Source of the DNA: CAKKQX01 sp963734595
GTDB taxonomy: Bacteria > Pseudomonadota > Gammaproteobacteria > Burkholderiales > SG8-41
Reading direction: 5' to 3'
Length of the DNA stretch: 64,000 nt
Assembly (NCBI GenBank): GCA_963734595.1
Contig: CAVTHV010000016.1
Location: forward strand, 62,001-126,000
Position 1 is the first letter of the stretch, and every line of letters starts with the position of its first letter. The notes beneath the pieces were generated by a model that was not told the origin of the DNA, did no database searches, and saw only the letters and a list, made by a program, of their open reading frames with translations. Shown here in pieces: positions 18,302 through 28,701 of this stretch. Made by a program: the position numbers and the translations under genes.

Positions 18302-20540
18302 ATGAACACAGTCAAATACCTTGGCCTCAGCCAAACGCTTATTGCCCTCGCCGTGCTCGCCGCCTTCAGTCCCGCGCGAGCCGCCGATGAGGGCAGTTTC
18401 TGCATCCAGCGGCTCGGTGAGCATCGGGATCGGCGCCGCCAACGGCGACGAAAAAGACCGGGCGCGATTCGGGCTTTACAACGGCTTGCGCCAGGACGAC
18501 GTAAATGGCCTGCTGGGCTTCGAATACATCAATCGCGACGATGCGACGGGGACCTGGACCAATGCCGTGGGACGCAACCTCGGCCTCGATAACCGGGAAC
18601 TGTTCATCTCGAGGGAGAAACAGGGCGACTGGAAACTGAACGCGGGATACAGCGAAATCACCCGCCACGATCCGCGCACCATCAATACCGGCGAGATCAA
18701 CGCCGGCACGACCAACCCGACCGTCGTGCGCCTGGCGGCGCCCGGAACCGGGATATGACCTGGATCTCAAGCTCCGGCGCAAAGCGTTTACTCTCGGCGG
18801 GGAAAAATGGTTCCTCGGCAACGCGCTCCAGTTCCAGGTCGACTTCAAGACCGAAGACAAGGACGGCGCGCGTCTGTTCGGCAAGGGATTCGCCTGCACC
18901 TCGGGCGCGGCACCCGGCTGTGCCGGCGCCCAGCGCTACCGCCACCGGCTGGGCGCTGCTGATGCTGCCCGAACCGGTGAACTCCAACATCAAGCAGCTC
19001 GACGCCAGGCTCAATTACAACACCGACAAGCTGTTTTTGAGCGGCGGCTATTACGGTTCGTTTTACAGCAACTCCAACAGCACGCTGACGCCCACCGTGC
19101 CCGGCGCGCTGAACAATCCGCTGGGCGTTTCGATGCCGCTCAGCGCAGGCCTGCAGGCCATCCTGAACATGCCGATGGCGCTGCCGCCGGACAACCAGTC
19201 GCAACAGCTGTATCTCTCCGGCAACTACCGCTTCACGCCGACGACCCACGCGACGTTCAAATATTCGTACACCGAAGGCAAGCAGGACGACGGCTTCGCA
19301 ATTGCCGGCGCGCCTTCAGGCAGAGGCGATCTCGGCGGGAAAGTGACGACCAACCGGTACCAGGCCGGGCTGACCGCGCGTCCGATGCCGAAACTGTCTG
19401 CTCGTCGCCGACGTGCGGTACGAGGATAAAAACGACAAGACGCCGATCGACTATTACAACGTCGAAGGGGCGGCCACAACCGCATTTACCAACAGCAATG
19501 TTTCGCACAAGAGGCTGAACGGGAAACTGGAAGGCAGCTATCAACTGCCGCAAAACTACCGGGCAACCCTGGGCGTGGATTACGAGTCGATGGATCGCGG
19601 CATTCCCGTGGTGACCACCGAGGTCGCCGGTCTTACGGCGTTGCGGGAGAAAACCGATGAAACGGGCTGGCGCGCTGAGTTGCGGAAGTCCATGTCCGAG
19701 ACCCTCACCGGCGCCATCCAGTACAGTTCCGCGCGCCGCAACGGATCGGACTATACGCAACTCGCTACCGGCGGGGGCGGCGTGCCGTTCCCGATCGTCA
19801 GTAGCGACGTCCTGACCGCCGCTTCCACCACCAGCCTTGTCGTTCCGATGACCATGACGGATCGCACGCGCGACAAGTGGAAACTGTCGGCGAACTGGGC
19901 GGCGACCGACCGGCTGTCGCTGCAGTTCTGGGTGGAAGACGGAATTGATAAATACAATCCGCCGGTAACCAAGGGCACTGCCACCGTACCCGGCGGGCAG
20001 GAAAAGGGCCTGCAAGATTCCGGCATGCGCATCTACAGCATCGACGCGGCCTATGCCATATCCGACGCGTGGCAGCTGAGCGCCTACTATTCATACGGCA
20101 GCCAGATGCTTCACGTCGCCCACTCCACCGGGTACGTGCTGGCGCTCGACAACACCAACAACAGCGCCGGCATCAGGATTATCGGCAAGCCGAACAGCCG
20201 GTTCCAGATGGGCGCGGATCTGTCGTATGTCAACGACAATAGCGCCTATAACCAGGCGATGTCCGCCGGAGCCACTGCAGCCAACGTCACGTTCCTGGCC
20301 GCGAACCCGCTGCCGGACGTCGAGTACAACCTGCTCAGGCTGAAAATGTTCGGCGAATATGCGCTGCAGAAGAACTCCGCCATCCGGCTGGACTTCATCT
20401 ACGACCACTCGAAGCTGGACGAATGGACCTGGGGATACAACGGCGTGCCCTTTGTCTACAACGACAACACGACGATCAGCGCGCAACAGACTCAAAACGT
20501 GACCTTCGTCGGCGCAAGCTACATTTACAAGTTCAAATAA
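18302..20540 (+). CDS. mtoB: MtrB/MtoB/PioB-family outer-membrane porin (four frameshifts)
   Basis: Large beta-barrel that sheathes the decaheme cytochrome in the outer membrane. Pieces in different frames join in order: signal peptide from MNTVKYLGLSQTLIALAVLA; DRARFGLYNGLRQDDVNGLL; ALQFQVDFKTEDKDGARLFG; ALLMLPEPVNSNIKQLDARL; then the long terminal part from RYEDKNDKTPIDYYNVEGAA to the terminal Lys-Phe-Lys at 20540. Breaks lie near 18405, 18755, 18930 and 19398. Joined length is about 745 residues, suitable for the family. Strand-turn patterns such as LYLSGNYRFTPTTHATFKYS are typical. Four breaks in one gene could mean a decayed gene, but the surrounding error rate favours sequence error. 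Confidence 0.8.
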
Positions 20541-20592
20541 CTCCTGACGTCACGTCCGCCTGAGCATCACGGGCGGACGAAGCGTAAGCAAA

Positions 20593-20626
20593 GCGGGGCC
20601 GGGCATCATGCCGGCCCCGTTTGTTT
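20593..20626 (+). terminator. Rho-independent terminator after the porin gene
   Basis: CGGGGCCGG pairs with CCGGCCCCG around a short loop and is followed by TTTGTTTT. Confidence 0.75.
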
Positions 20627-20714
20627 TGATCGTGGCATCTTGCTGCCGCCCGCAGTCAACCGCGTCCTCCGCTCCGCGTTATTTATCAAATATGTTCGCA
20701 AAAAAGGAGATGTC

Positions 20715-21005
20715 ATGAAAGCGATGCTGTTGGTGTTTGCGGCTGCGGGAATGCTGGCGAGTGGTGTGGGCTATGCCGAATCCGGCGCGGATGTCGCGAA
20801 AGCGAAAGGCTGTCTCAACTGTCACGAGATGGATAAAAAGAAAGTGGGGCCGTCGTTCAAGGACCTGACCGCGAAATACAAAGGCGACAAGGGCGCCCAG
20901 GCCAGGATCGTCGAGAAGCTCAAGGAAGGCAAAGGCCATATGAAGGTGAATGCATCCGATGCCGAACTCAAGGCGGCGGTCGGCTACGCGCTGTCGGCGA
21001 AGTAA
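20715..21005 (+). CDS. Small periplasmic monoheme cytochrome c (class I)
   Basis: 96 residues. The signal peptide MKAMLLVFAAAGMLASGVGYA is followed by an 80-residue cytochrome with CLNCH and a likely Met ligand in GHMKVNASDAELKAAVGYAL. AAAGGAG precedes the ATG. The size fits c551/c552-type shuttles that could carry electrons between inner-membrane modules and the decaheme cytochrome. A close paralogue lies at 21239. It is flanked by its own terminator. Confidence 0.88.
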   Translation: MKAMLLVFAAAGMLASGVGYAESGADVAKAKGCLNCHEMDKKKVGPSFKDLTAKYKGDKGAQARIVEKLKEGKGHMKVNASDAELKAAVGYALSAK

Positions 21006-21022
21006 CCCGCCCCGCACTTCCC

Positions 21023-21050
21023 AAAAAAGCTGGCTACGGCCAGCTTTTTT
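21023..21050 (+). terminator. Rho-independent terminator (AAGCTGGC stem)
   Basis: AAAAAAGCTGGC and GCCAGCTTTTTT form a symmetric hairpin with an A-rich 5' side, so it may work on both strands. Near-identical copies occur at 21555 and 29797. Confidence 0.8.
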
Positions 21051-21109
21051 ATCAGGGAAAACCCTTACGTAATCGCCACGATGCGGCCGTAGCGGATGCG
21101 CGCGATTCA

Positions 21110-21123
21110 TTGACATAAATCAA
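21110..21123. promoter_or_regulatory. FNR-type box TTGACATAAATCAA
   Basis: TTGAC-N4-ATCAA, 115 bases upstream of the second small cytochrome gene. Confidence 0.55.
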
Positions 21124-21238
21124 ACATCGGCTGCTCAGGGCCGATTTCGTGAACAGCGTATACTCGCATGTCGTCAACGGCGCGCATTGGCATGCGTTGT
21201 ATGTTTGACTTCATCACACTCGAAAAAGGAAAAACGTC

Positions 21239-21537
21239 ATGAGGAAAATGCTGTTGGTTGTTGCGGCTGCAGGAATGCTGGCAACGTGGTGTGGGCTATG
21301 CGGCGTCGGGCGCGGACGTGCTGAAAGCGAAGGGCTGCCTCGGCTGTCACGACATCGATAAAAAGAAAGTGGGCCCGGCGTACAAAGACATCGCCGCCCA
21401 GTTCAAGGGCAACAAGAATGCCGAAGCCGAGTTGACCAAAGTACTCACGGGCAGGCCCTCCCGGCCATGCCATCAAGGTCACGATCAGCGACGCAGACCT
21501 CAAGGCAGCGCTCGACTACGTGCTGTCTCTCAAGTAA
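21239..21537 (+). CDS. Small monoheme cytochrome c, paralogue of the preceding gene (two frameshifts)
   Basis: Reconstructed as about 99 residues: signal MRKMLLVVAAAGMLAT, shift near 21285, then GVGYAASGADVLKAKGCLGC with the heme motif CLGCH, DIDKKKVGPAYKDIAAQFKG, a second shift near 21455, then VTISDADLKAALDYVLSLK and stop at 21535-21537. It matches the 20715 cytochrome along its length, so the pair arose by tandem duplication. It has its own FNR-type box and terminator, unlike a simple operon. Confidence 0.8.
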
Positions 21538-21554
21538 CAGGCTTCACTCGCAAT

Positions 21555-21580
21555 CAAAGCTGGCTGCGGCCAGCTTTTTC
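21555..21580 (+). terminator. Rho-independent terminator (AAGCTGGC stem)
   Basis: AAAGCTGGC, a short loop, then GCCAGCTTTTT, the same element as at 21023 and 29797. Confidence 0.75.
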
Positions 21581-21898
21581 TTGCCCGGATCCCGGGTCGG
21601 CTCGCGCACCGGATTGCGCGATCCCGTCTGCCCTTCCCTTCCGCCCACATTTCCCTCCTCTTTCGAAAAGCCAGCTGCCGTAGTTCTTAGCAGTACATTC
21701 TTCCAGTCGGTGCATAAAGAAAAAGTGCGCCCGGCAACCACCTATATGCCGTTGAATTAAAACAATAATTTACCGCACCCTCGCGTGCCGATGTACGAAA
21801 AATATGTACTTCGGAGCGAATGCCGCAGCCTCTCCAGCCGTCCATTTTCCATCGTAACCCGCTGTAAATAGAACTGTATTTTTTGCGTTGACCGCTCG

Positions 21899-21914
21899 TG
21901 GCACGATCGTTGCT
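21899..21914 (+). promoter_or_regulatory. Sigma-54 promoter TGGCACGATCGTTGCT
   Basis: Exact match to TGGCACG-N4-TTGCW with -24 GG and -12 GC at the required spacing. It lies 44 bases before the ATG at 21958, which has GAGAGGTGG as ribosome site. A sigma-54 activator is encoded 3.3 kb away (25229-26647). Confidence 0.8.
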
Positions 21915-21957
21915 CATTATCGAGTGAGAGCAGCGATAACAAACGAGAGGTGGTCAC

Positions 21958-22473
21958 ATGAACGCGAAAACCAACATTCTCGTCGTAGACGATGACGACG
22001 TAGTACGCCTGAGTTTTCTGAGGACCTTGAAAAGCACTTACTGGAACGTCAAGGCGGTGTGGAACGGCGACGAAGCGTTGCATGTGATGGAAGAGCATCC
22101 ATTCGATGTCGTGTTGCTCGATCTGCGCATGCCCGGCATGGACGGCATGGCGGTTCTCAGGACGATCAAGCAGAGATGGCCCGACAGCGAAGTGGTGATC
22201 ATCACCGGCTACCCGAATATCGAAACCGCCAAGGAGGCGGTGCGGCTCGGCGCATACGACTATCTCGCCAAGCCGGTCGGCCCGGATGACGTGATCAACG
22301 CGACCAACGGCGCCGTGATGCAGAAGCAGTGGTCCCTGCACCGGGACCCGGACAGATCAGGACAGAGGGGCCGTTGCCAGCGCCTCTCTGCGCAGAGATA
22401 CCAGCAGTCCCGCTTTTTGAACCAAGGAGAACATCATGACAACGCTCAAAAAAGTATTAGTGGTCGACGATGA
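21958..22473 (+). CDS. Single-domain response regulator (receiver)
   Basis: Receiver domain of the CheY/NtrC type: acidic pocket at residues 11-13, phosphoacceptor Asp55 in VVLLDLRMPGMDG, conserved Thr/Gly in VVIITGYPN and Lys in YDYLAKPVG. No output domain is recognisable. Residues after about 130 (HRDPDRSGQRGRCQRLSAQR) look like read-through in a wrong frame, and the frame overlaps the next gene by 38 bases, so the true stop is probably near 22370. It is first gene after a sigma-54 promoter. Confidence 0.85.
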   Translation: MNAKTNILVVDDDDVVRLSFLRTLKSTYWNVKAVWNGDEALHVMEEHPFDVVLLDLRMPGMDGMAVLRTIKQRWPDSEVVIITGYPNIETAKEAVRLGAYDYLAKPVGPDDVINATNGAVMQKQWSLHRDPDRSGQRGRCQRLSAQRYQQSRFLNQGEHHDNAQKSISGRR

Positions 22474-23179
22474 TCCGGTGGTCGGCAAGAGTTTCGACCG
22501 GGTCCTGTCAGGAAAGGGTTACGCGGTGATCACCGCGCGCGACGGCGAAGAGGCGCTGAGCAAGTTGAGCAGCGAGACCTACGATCTCGTGTTCACCGAC
22601 ATCAAGATGCCGGGGATGAGCGGTCTCGAAGTGGCCGAACGGGTCAAGGCCAGTCAGCCGTGGCTGCCGGTGGTCATCATCACCGGCTACGGCACGGATG
22701 ACAACGAAGCCAGGGCCGAAGCCGCGGGCGTCGCAGACTTCCTGCACAAACCGCTGTCGCCGGAAATGATCGAAGACAGCGCGCACAAAGCCCTGCTCGA
22801 AAAAGAAGGCGCGGCAGCAGCACCGGCCGCAGTCCCCGCCATTCTGCAGCCGGCAGCCGCGGAGAAGGAAACCGCGCGCGGCGGCATCGGCCTCGCCATC
22901 AAAAACGTCGCCCTGTTCTTCGCGGCGCCTTTCATCGGGCTCGCCTACATCCTCGCCCTCCCGTTCGTCGGGCTCGGCATGCTGGCCTGGATGGGAAGCA
23001 AATCGCTGATGAAACGGCGCGCGCCCAGGAAAGCCGCCATGTTTCTCAGGAAAGCCGGCATGTTCGTGGTGGCGCCTTTCATCGGGCTCGCCTACATCAT
23101 CGCGTTTCCGTTCATCGGGTTTGCGATGCTCGCCTGGATCGGCGTCAAGTCGCTGGTGAAACGCGCTGAAACAGAGTAA
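22436..23179 (+). CDS. Response regulator with C-terminal duplicated membrane segment
   Basis: 247 residues. Residues 1-122 are a receiver with the DDD pocket at 11-13, Asp55 in YDLVFTDIKMPGMSG and Lys105. An Ala/Pro linker follows, then two copies of a roughly 36-residue hydrophobic unit, about 158-193 (APFIGLAYILALPFVGLGML) and 206-241 (APFIGLAYIIAFPFIGFAML), each ending in a basic SL-KR turn. The receiver therefore seems tethered to the inner membrane. No DNA-binding domain is present. It sits behind the sigma-54 promoter and in front of the heptaheme cytochrome gene. Its output is unknown. Confidence 0.85.
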   Translation: MTTLKKVLVVDDDPVVGKSFDRVLSGKGYAVITARDGEEALSKLSSETYDLVFTDIKMPGMSGLEVAERVKASQPWLPVVIITGYGTDDNEARAEAAGVADFLHKPLSPEMIEDSAHKALLEKEGAAAAPAAVPAILQPAAAEKETARGGIGLAIKNVALFFAAPFIGLAYILALPFVGLGMLAWMGSKSLMKRRAPRKAAMFLRKAGMFVVAPFIGLAYIIAFPFIGFAMLAWIGVKSLVKRAETE

Positions 23180-23236
23180 CGGCATTATAATTACACACAG
23201 CAGAAGGCCGCTGCCGCGCAGATAGCGCAGCAGCCG

Positions 23237-23269
23237 TCGCCGGGAGGCTGAATGCCCCCCGGCGATTTT
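23237..23269 (+). terminator. Hairpin with short T-tract after the membrane receiver gene
   Basis: TCGCCGGG pairs with CCCGGCGA and is followed by TTTT. It could terminate or attenuate transcription into the heptaheme cytochrome gene. Confidence 0.5.
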
Positions 23270-23330
23270 GTGGTGAGAGTACACAAAGGGGAAAACAACA
23301 AATGGCAAACTCCCGGCAAAGTCAGACACC

Positions 23331-24623
23331 ATGACCCGAGCACCATCAGCCTTTGCCGTAGTTGCGGCCGTGCTGATGCTGTTTTCCATCACGCCCATGC
23401 CCGCCGCTGCCGCTGACAGCGCGCTTTCCGACGCGGACAAGACGTGCCTCGGCTGCCACTCGAACGCGGATTTCAAAAAGGATCTCGGGAACGGCAAATC
23501 GCTCTCGCTTCACGTAGCGGGCGACGCGTTCGCCAAGTCGGTCCACGGCGCGATGGGCTGCGCCAGCTGCCATTCCGATATCGACGTCGCAAAGCATTCG
23601 TCGGCAAGCCGCGAAATCAAGGATCCGCGCGAATACTCGATCGCGATGGCGGGGGTCTGCCGCCAGTGTCACGCCGAGGAATTCAAGCAATACGAGGCGA
23701 GCAACCATGCCAACCTGCTGCGCAAGGGCAACCTGTGGGCACCGGTGTGCACGGATTGCCACGGCTCGCATGCGGTCACGCCCAGGACCGCGTACGACAC
23801 CTGCGTCGGCTGCCACGCGAGCGCAATGGACGGCCACCAGAAATGGCTCCCCAACGCCCGGCTCCATCTCGAAGTGGTGTCCTGCGCGGCCTGCCATGCA
23901 CCGGCCGTGCAGCGGATGGTCGACCTGCGGCTCTACGACACCGCGACCCAAAAATGGGTTTCCGAGAAGGAAGGCCAGCCGCAGTTCGAGAAACTGGCGC
24001 GCTCGGCCGACGCAGATGGCAATGGACTGGATGCCCTCGAGCTGCGCAAACTGCTCGCCGAAATCAACCGCGGCGGCAAGCCGGGCCAAATAACCTTCAG
24101 GGGCAGAATCGAGCTGCGCAAGGAAATCGACGCGCACCAGCTTTCCGACAAGTCCAAGGCACTGCGGACCTGCGACAACTGCCACCGCGAGGGCGCGGAG
24201 CCGTTTCAGAATGTGACTGTGTCCATCATCGGCGCCGACGGCAAGACGCTGCGCTACAACGCCCACAAAGACGTTCTGAGTTCGGTGCTTTCGGTGGATA
24301 CGCTGCGCCTGTTTTACGCGATCGGCGGCACCCGCAACAAGGTGCTGGACATACTCCTGGTCCTCGCCGTGCTGGGCGGTCTCGCGGTGCCGATCGGACA
24401 CCAAACGATGAAACGGTTGGTCGCACGACAGACCCGGAAAGAAGAAGAGGCCGCGCGCGCAGCCGAACAATCGCAGACTCAAAGCCCGTCCAGGCCCGGC
24501 GATGCGCCTGACGGCAGCGATAAGCCCCAGTTAGAAGGAAACGCAAAATGCAAAAAGTATACGTACATCCGCTTCCGATCAGAATCTGGCACATCATCAA
24601 CGCGGCCGGCATGCTGGCCATGA
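23331..24623 (+). CDS. Membrane-anchored heptaheme cytochrome c, CbcA-like
   Basis: Seven CXXCH motifs: CLGCH, CASCH, CRQCH, CTDCH, CVGCH, CAACH and CDNCH. A signal peptide (MTRAPSAFAVVAAVLMLFSI) and a C-terminal helix (VLDILLVLAVLGGLAVPIG) place the hemes in the periplasm. A Ca-binding-like loop (DADGNGLDALEL) lies between hemes 6 and 7. The b-type cytochrome gene next door overlaps its 3' end by 76 bases. A TAG in another frame near 24534 suggests the natural stop is earlier and was lost to an indel. The heptaheme plus diheme-b arrangement resembles Geobacter CbcA/CbcB. Function as a quinol oxidoreductase module is inferred. Confidence 0.82.
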   Translation: MTRAPSAFAVVAAVLMLFSITPMPAAAADSALSDADKTCLGCHSNADFKKDLGNGKSLSLHVAGDAFAKSVHGAMGCASCHSDIDVAKHSSASREIKDPREYSIAMAGVCRQCHAEEFKQYEASNHANLLRKGNLWAPVCTDCHGSHAVTPRTAYDTCVGCHASAMDGHQKWLPNARLHLEVVSCAACHAPAVQRMVDLRLYDTATQKWVSEKEGQPQFEKLARSADADGNGLDALELRKLLAEINRGGKPGQITFRGRIELRKEIDAHQLSDKSKALRTCDNCHREGAEPFQNVTVSIIGADGKTLRYNAHKDVLSSVLSVDTLRLFYAIGGTRNKVLDILLVLAVLGGLAVPIGHQTMKRLVARQTRKEEEAARAAEQSQTQSPSRPGDAPDGSDKPQLEGNAKCKKYTYIRFRSESGTSSTRPACWP

Positions 24624-25210
24624 TTTTCACCGGAAGCCAGATCCGCTACATCGGACTCGCCGACGTGCTGCCGTTCCGCACCGCCGTCAACCTGCACAAC
24701 TGGATCGGGTTTGTTCTGATCGGCAACTATTTCATCTGGCTGCTGTTTTACCTGTTTACGGACAAGATCAAGGTGTACCACCCGGAATTGAGCCCGGCCA
24801 GGCATTTTCGCAACAGCTTCCGCCAGATGCAGTATTACGGCTACGGCATATTCAAGGGCCACCCCAATCCGCACCAGGTGAGCGCTTATGACAAATTCAA
24901 CCCGTTGCAGAGCGGGATGTACCAGGTGGTGATGCTGCTGCTCCTGCCCCTCGTGTACGTGACCGGAATCCTGCTGTGGGACGTCAAGCTTTTTTACGGC
25001 GTCGTGGAGTGGTTCGGCGGGGTGCGGGTGGTGGATACGGTGCACGTGCTGATCTACATCTTCTTCGCGTTTTTTACCATTTTTCACATCTACATGGGGA
25101 GCCTCGGGCACACGCCGACGGCGCACTACAAGGCGATGTTCGTGACCGGTTACGAGGAAGTGGACGAGGCGCACCCGGCTGCCGAACAGCAGGGAACCGG
25201 GGTCTCCTGA
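24548..25210 (+). CDS. Diheme b-type cytochrome, HydC/FdnI-like (CbcB-like)
   Basis: 220-residue integral membrane protein with four helices and paired His residues suited to two b hemes (PIRIWHIINAAGMLAMIFTG; FRTAVNLHNWIGFVLIGNYF; VVDTVHVLIYIFFAFFTIFH). It belongs to the cytochrome b561/HydC/FdnI group that exchanges electrons with the quinone pool. It is coupled to the heptaheme cytochrome gene, so the two probably form one quinone:cytochrome oxidoreductase. The gene is complete. Confidence 0.85.
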   Translation: MQKVYVHPLPIRIWHIINAAGMLAMIFTGSQIRYIGLADVLPFRTAVNLHNWIGFVLIGNYFIWLLFYLFTDKIKVYHPELSPARHFRNSFRQMQYYGYGIFKGHPNPHQVSAYDKFNPLQSGMYQVVMLLLLPLVYVTGILLWDVKLFYGVVEWFGGVRVVDTVHVLIYIFFAFFTIFHIYMGSLGHTPTAHYKAMFVTGYEEVDEAHPAAEQQGTGVS

Positions 25211-25228
25211 CAGCGGTCCGGCGCGGCG

Positions 25229-26647
<1,419 letters not shown>

Positions 26648-28281
26648 TGTTTCGCTCCCGCTGTTTGCCGCTGCTGCGTCACCCGCATGAGGATTCAGGG
26701 GAAGGTAGATGCGGAACGTGGATCCCTCCCCGACCCTGCTTTCCACCTCGATCGTCCCGCCGTGGGCCCTGACGATGCCGTGGCTGACGGACAGCCCCAG
26801 CCCCGTCCCCTTTCCCACTTCCTTCGAGGTGAAAAAGGGATCGAAGATCCGCCGCAGGTTTTTCTCCGGGATGCCGCACCCGGTGTCGATGACCGAGAGT
26901 TCCGCCATGGGCACCGCCGGCGCGCCCGGTTCCGGGCTCTTGGGCTCCGGGCAACAGACGGCTGCGGACGGTGATGCTGCCCTTCTCCTCGATGGCGTGC
27001 TGGGCGTTGACGAGCATGTTCATGATCACCTGCTTGATCAGGTCGGCGTCGACCCACGCCGGCGGCAGACTGCGGTCGAGGTCCAGGGTGATCTCGATGT
27101 CGCGCAAATGACGCGGGCCGCTCGATGATGCGCACCGTGTCCTCGATGATCTGGTTGAGGTCGGCAAATTTCTTCTCCGGCGTCTTTTCGCGGGCGAAAT
27201 CGAGCAGCCTGCGGATGATGGCGGCGCAGCGCTTGGTTTCCCGGATCACCAGGTCGAGGTCTTCCGCCTCCGGGCTCCCGTCCGGCATCTTTTTCCGCAG
27301 CAGGTGCGAGAAAGTGAGGATGCCGGTCAACGGATTGTTCAATTCATGGGCGATCCCGGCGGCGAGCAGCCCGACCGAGGCCAGTTTTTCGCCGCGCGCG
27401 GCCTCGGCCTCGGCGACGCGCAGTTCCTGGGTCCGCCTTTCCACTTTCTGCTCCAGCGTGTGGCCCCATTCCCGCAATTCCAGCTGGGAATTCTTGAGCG
27501 CCGCCGTCATGGCGTTGAACGAGGCCGCCAGCTGCCCGAATTCGTCCCCGCTGCGCACCGGGATCGGCTGCTCCAGATTTCCCGAGGCGAGCCGCTTGGC
27601 GCCGGTTTCCAGGTCGCGCAGAGGCACATAGACCAGGCGGTGCACGAAAAAGCTGACGAAGAGCGAAGCGATGACGATGAAGCCAAGCGAAAAGCCGGCG
27701 ATCGTGATCGTGTTCCGGCGCATGGTCCGGTCGATCTCGTCGAGGTTGTAGACGATGTCGAGGACGCCCAGCACCGACTGCGCCTTGGTATGCACATGGC
27801 ATGCCGCGGTGTAGCACGACGGTTCGTTGCGGATCACCTCCATGCTGCCGAGCAGCCGCCCTCCGTCCGGATTGGCGAAAATCCGCGCCCTCTTGTTCGT
27901 GGGAATCTGCGCCAGCGGCGTCTCGCCCTGGTGGCAGAGGAAGCAGGCTTCGGCTTTCCGGTTCACCTTCATCCCGATTTCCGGCGGGAAGGTGGAGGAA
28001 ATGATGCGCCCGTCCTTGCTGAAGATCCGGACCTTCTGAATGTGCTCCTGGCGTCCCACGTCCATGAGAATCCGGTTTACGTAAGCGGGCTGGTTCTGGA
28101 GCATGGCGAAACGGGTGCTCCTGGTGATCACCTCGGAGAGCTGGGTGACGTGGCTCACCGCCTGGTCGAGGAGCTGATCCCGCTGATACCGGACGACCAG
28201 CAGGGTGAACACGAGCATCGCCGCCATCAACGCGATGGCGAGATAAATGGCGACTTTGAGCTTGAGCGTCTGCGAGCGCAT
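26648..28281 (-). CDS. Sensor histidine kinase with periplasmic c-heme motifs (two frameshifts)
   Basis: Two membrane helices flank a periplasmic domain of about 150 residues that contains CFLCH (113-117) and CYTAACH (156-162, a CX4CH motif), both suited to covalent heme. HAMP (about 211-262), a coiled coil, and HisKA with H312 (AAGIAHELNNPLTGIL) follow. Frames change near 27120 and 26930. The ATPase domain continues with VDADLIKQVIMNMLVNAQHA and TGLGLSVSHGIVRAHGGTIE. No stop separates it from the regulator, so the exact 3' end is unclear. ATG 28281 with GAGGGAG upstream is preferred to GTG 28293. It probably senses periplasmic redox state or a heme ligand. That is inference. Confidence 0.85.
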
Positions 28282-28701
28282 TCTCTCCCTCACCCTTCTT
28301 CAGAAAGGGACGGGAACTTGTTTTCGGATCGGGGAAACGCCATAAACACGACAGCCTCGAAATTCGGTCGTCCTGACTCGGCAGTACGCTTAAAAGAATA
28401 GCAGTTCGACCATAGCGCCGAATTGACCTGTATCAAACAGCGGGGCGGGCAGTGCCCGCACGCGGTCCGGTTGCTCCCGTCATGGGCCCAATATGCCGCG
28501 CCGCCGGCTGCAAACGGCACGGCGCCGCTTTTCCGGAGCCGCCCCGGCCGGATTCCGGGAACGTCAATGCGCCCGGGTCGGGCTGTGAGGTATAATATTT
28601 CGCATGTTTGCACGATTATTCTGCCCTCCGGCGACCTCGTTCCCGAGGCGTTAATTCTGCCGATGCTTTTCGACCGCAGTTGACCTAAGAGGATGCTGTC
28701 C
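28282..28701. other. Divergent intergenic region between the kinase and a diheme cytochrome gene
   Basis: 420 bases with one FNR-type box (28423) and a TATAAT at 28591 without a good -35 partner. I see no further gene. Confidence 0.5.
28423..28436. promoter_or_regulatory. FNR-type box TTGACCTGTATCAA
   Basis: TTGAC-N4-ATCAA, 141 bases upstream of the kinase start and 265 upstream of the cytochrome start. It could serve either. Confidence 0.55.

Larger units (their letters stand above)
21538..21957. other. Intergenic region before the response-regulator genes
   Basis: 420 bases with a terminator at the start and a sigma-54 promoter near the end. The middle is AT-rich (21690-21880). Short open frames there show no recognisable protein. 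Confidence 0.5.

Noticed and set aside
23303..23318. TGGCAAACTCCCGGCA as a second sigma-54 promoter
   Set aside because: GG and GC spacing is right, but transcription would begin next to the ATG, and the other conserved bases do not match.
28516..28532. CGGCACGGCGCCGCTTT as a sigma-54 promoter
   Set aside because: The GC element is at the wrong distance from the GG element.
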